A stretch of 64,000 nt of DNA, from positions 45,720,621-45,784,620 of the forward strand of contig NC_134280.1 of assembly GCF_949628215.1 (NCBI RefSeq), read 5' to 3'. Position numbers and translations under genes: made by a program. This document shows positions 62,817 through 64,000 of this stretch, in pieces. How positions within the stretch are numbered: position 1 is the stretch's first letter; each line of letters opens with the position of its first letter. The notes under the pieces were generated by a model. The model was given only the letters and a program-made list of their open reading frames with translations, ran no database searches and was not told where the DNA came from. This stretch comes from Phalacrocorax aristotelis (Eukaryota; Chordata; Aves; Suliformes; Phalacrocoracidae).

Positions 62817-64000
62817 GAGTTAATCAAAAGTTAAGTCCAGCTGCCCCCAACCTCCCAGAATTACCTGAGGTCGGTTAGAAAGCAAGGGGGTTTAACCTCT
62901 GCCAAACTGTTCAACCCAACGGTTGGTCTTGACAGCAGTCTAACCAGAACATTGAGGCAGCCAGGTCCCTAGGTGATAATGAATGTCTGTTGTGGGGGAT
63001 AAAAGTGTTTTTCTACTCCTCAACTTAGCCAAGAACTAAGCTAGATAATAACCTCCTGCACAAGGCATTGGACTTCTTACCTTAAGATGTCCAGTCCCAG
63101 GTGCAACCCTCCTTATTTTCAGGCTGCAGGGACAACTCCCAGTCCTTGCTGATTTGCTTCCTAGCACTAAGTAGTCACATGCTGCCTGTTTCCAACTGTC
63201 CACACTGCTTTGATTAGTCAGGAAAACATAAATTTGCAGAGCTGTTAGGATGTTTACAATAATTATCTAAGATAACTAAGTAGTCCAACAAGTTGAGAAG
63301 AGCTCGTGTAGAAAACGACATGCTTGAGGTGACATGTGTAAAAGATTGCTTACAGGGCTCTTCTGCTCCTAGCTATTTGTTAAAGGTATATCATCTTCAA
63401 TGTTTATTAAAAACCCCAAAACTTAACTATGCATTACAGCATTATGCACCGTTCTCCTCTTGCCACAGGGAGATACACCTCTTTTGTGGCTCCTAGCCAT
63501 AAAGCAATTGAAAGTACAGTTTTAAAGTCAAAAGGGAACGAGGTTTTTAAGCTTTTGCTCTGAGCTTTTAAGACACATTAGGGATCCACATACTTAAACA
63601 TTACAGATTTTCCAATTCTTCTGCTTAAGAATTTAAACTTACTTTTGTTCTCTATGTTAAGCATTAACTCCTCAAAACCCTATCTTCTGAAATTGCAGTC
63701 ACAGAACTAGCAACACTGCCATACAGCAGCTCAAAGTTTGAGATGGGTCAGGTTTGGCAGTAGATGAGCTTGTAGTTATCACAATGGGGCATATCCACAG
63801 GTCATTTGCCAGCAAAGAGCTGGCTTAAATACCAAAGTCTTGCCAGCCACTACTGCCTGTGGACTGTGGCAGCCAGAGCTGACCATACGCCTTTTGAAGT
63901 TGGTCAACCTTTGAGCCTTAACATCCTGCAGCAACATGTGCAAAGGTTTAATACATGAAGTTTGCAACTTTCAAATTCCACTGATTTTCTACAGCCATTT
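62817..64000. other. Unassigned sequence at the window end
   Basis: No gene or repeat is recognised. It is probably still within the first CD82 intron. Confidence 0.45.

Noticed and set aside
1..64000. CRISPR arrays, bacterial operons, tRNA or rRNA genes
   Set aside because: No regular spaced repeats, ribosome-binding or operon structure, or RNA-gene signatures were seen; the sequence is vertebrate nuclear DNA.

Overview
This is vertebrate nuclear DNA, almost certainly from a bird. The signs are CR1 LINEs (one with the typical 3' end of short ATTCTATG-like repeats), three insertions of an ERVL-like avian LTR family each flanked by an exact 5-bp target-site duplication, and a complete tetraspanin gene with compact GT-AG exons. 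I cannot name the species.

The only convincing host gene is CD82 (KAI1), on the minus strand. Eight coding exons run from the ATG at 59749 down to the stop at 39065. Every junction is GT-AG and in phase, and the assembled protein is 265 residues against 267 in human. The first AATAAA on the sense strand after the stop lies at about 37019-37014, which implies a 3' UTR of about 2 kb. No CpG-rich promoter is seen, so the first non-coding exon and the promoter probably lie beyond 64000.

Region by region: 1-1543 is unassigned. 1544-4926 is a minus-strand endogenous retrovirus with target duplication CCCAT. It keeps a full 5' LTR, broken gag, protease and RT pieces and a 3' LTR stub, and a younger plus-strand CR1 has inserted into it. 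4927-8225 is unassigned single-copy-looking DNA. 8226-9371 is an old, broken CR1. 9372-30000 is gene-poor and mostly unassigned, with A/C-rich low-complexity tracts and one pair of 65-bp direct repeats. 30108-30686 is a solo LTR (CAGCA duplication). About 31410-32270 is a second type of LTR followed by a leader that is duplicated as two exact 43-bp units. 32351-32433 is a CR1 scrap. 32434-37000 is unassigned. 37000-59768 is CD82; its intron 4 holds a sense-oriented solo LTR (GCACC duplication) and its intron 2 a CR1 3' tail. 59769-64000 is upstream or 5'-UTR-intron sequence with one more LTR-like element at 62220-62810.

I found no cluster that looks like an undescribed multi-gene system. The points most worth checking are a possible intronic polyadenylation isoform of CD82 that would replace the end of TM4 and the sorting tail, the exact duplication of the retroviral leader, and the nested provirus whose boundaries are fully resolved by its target duplication.
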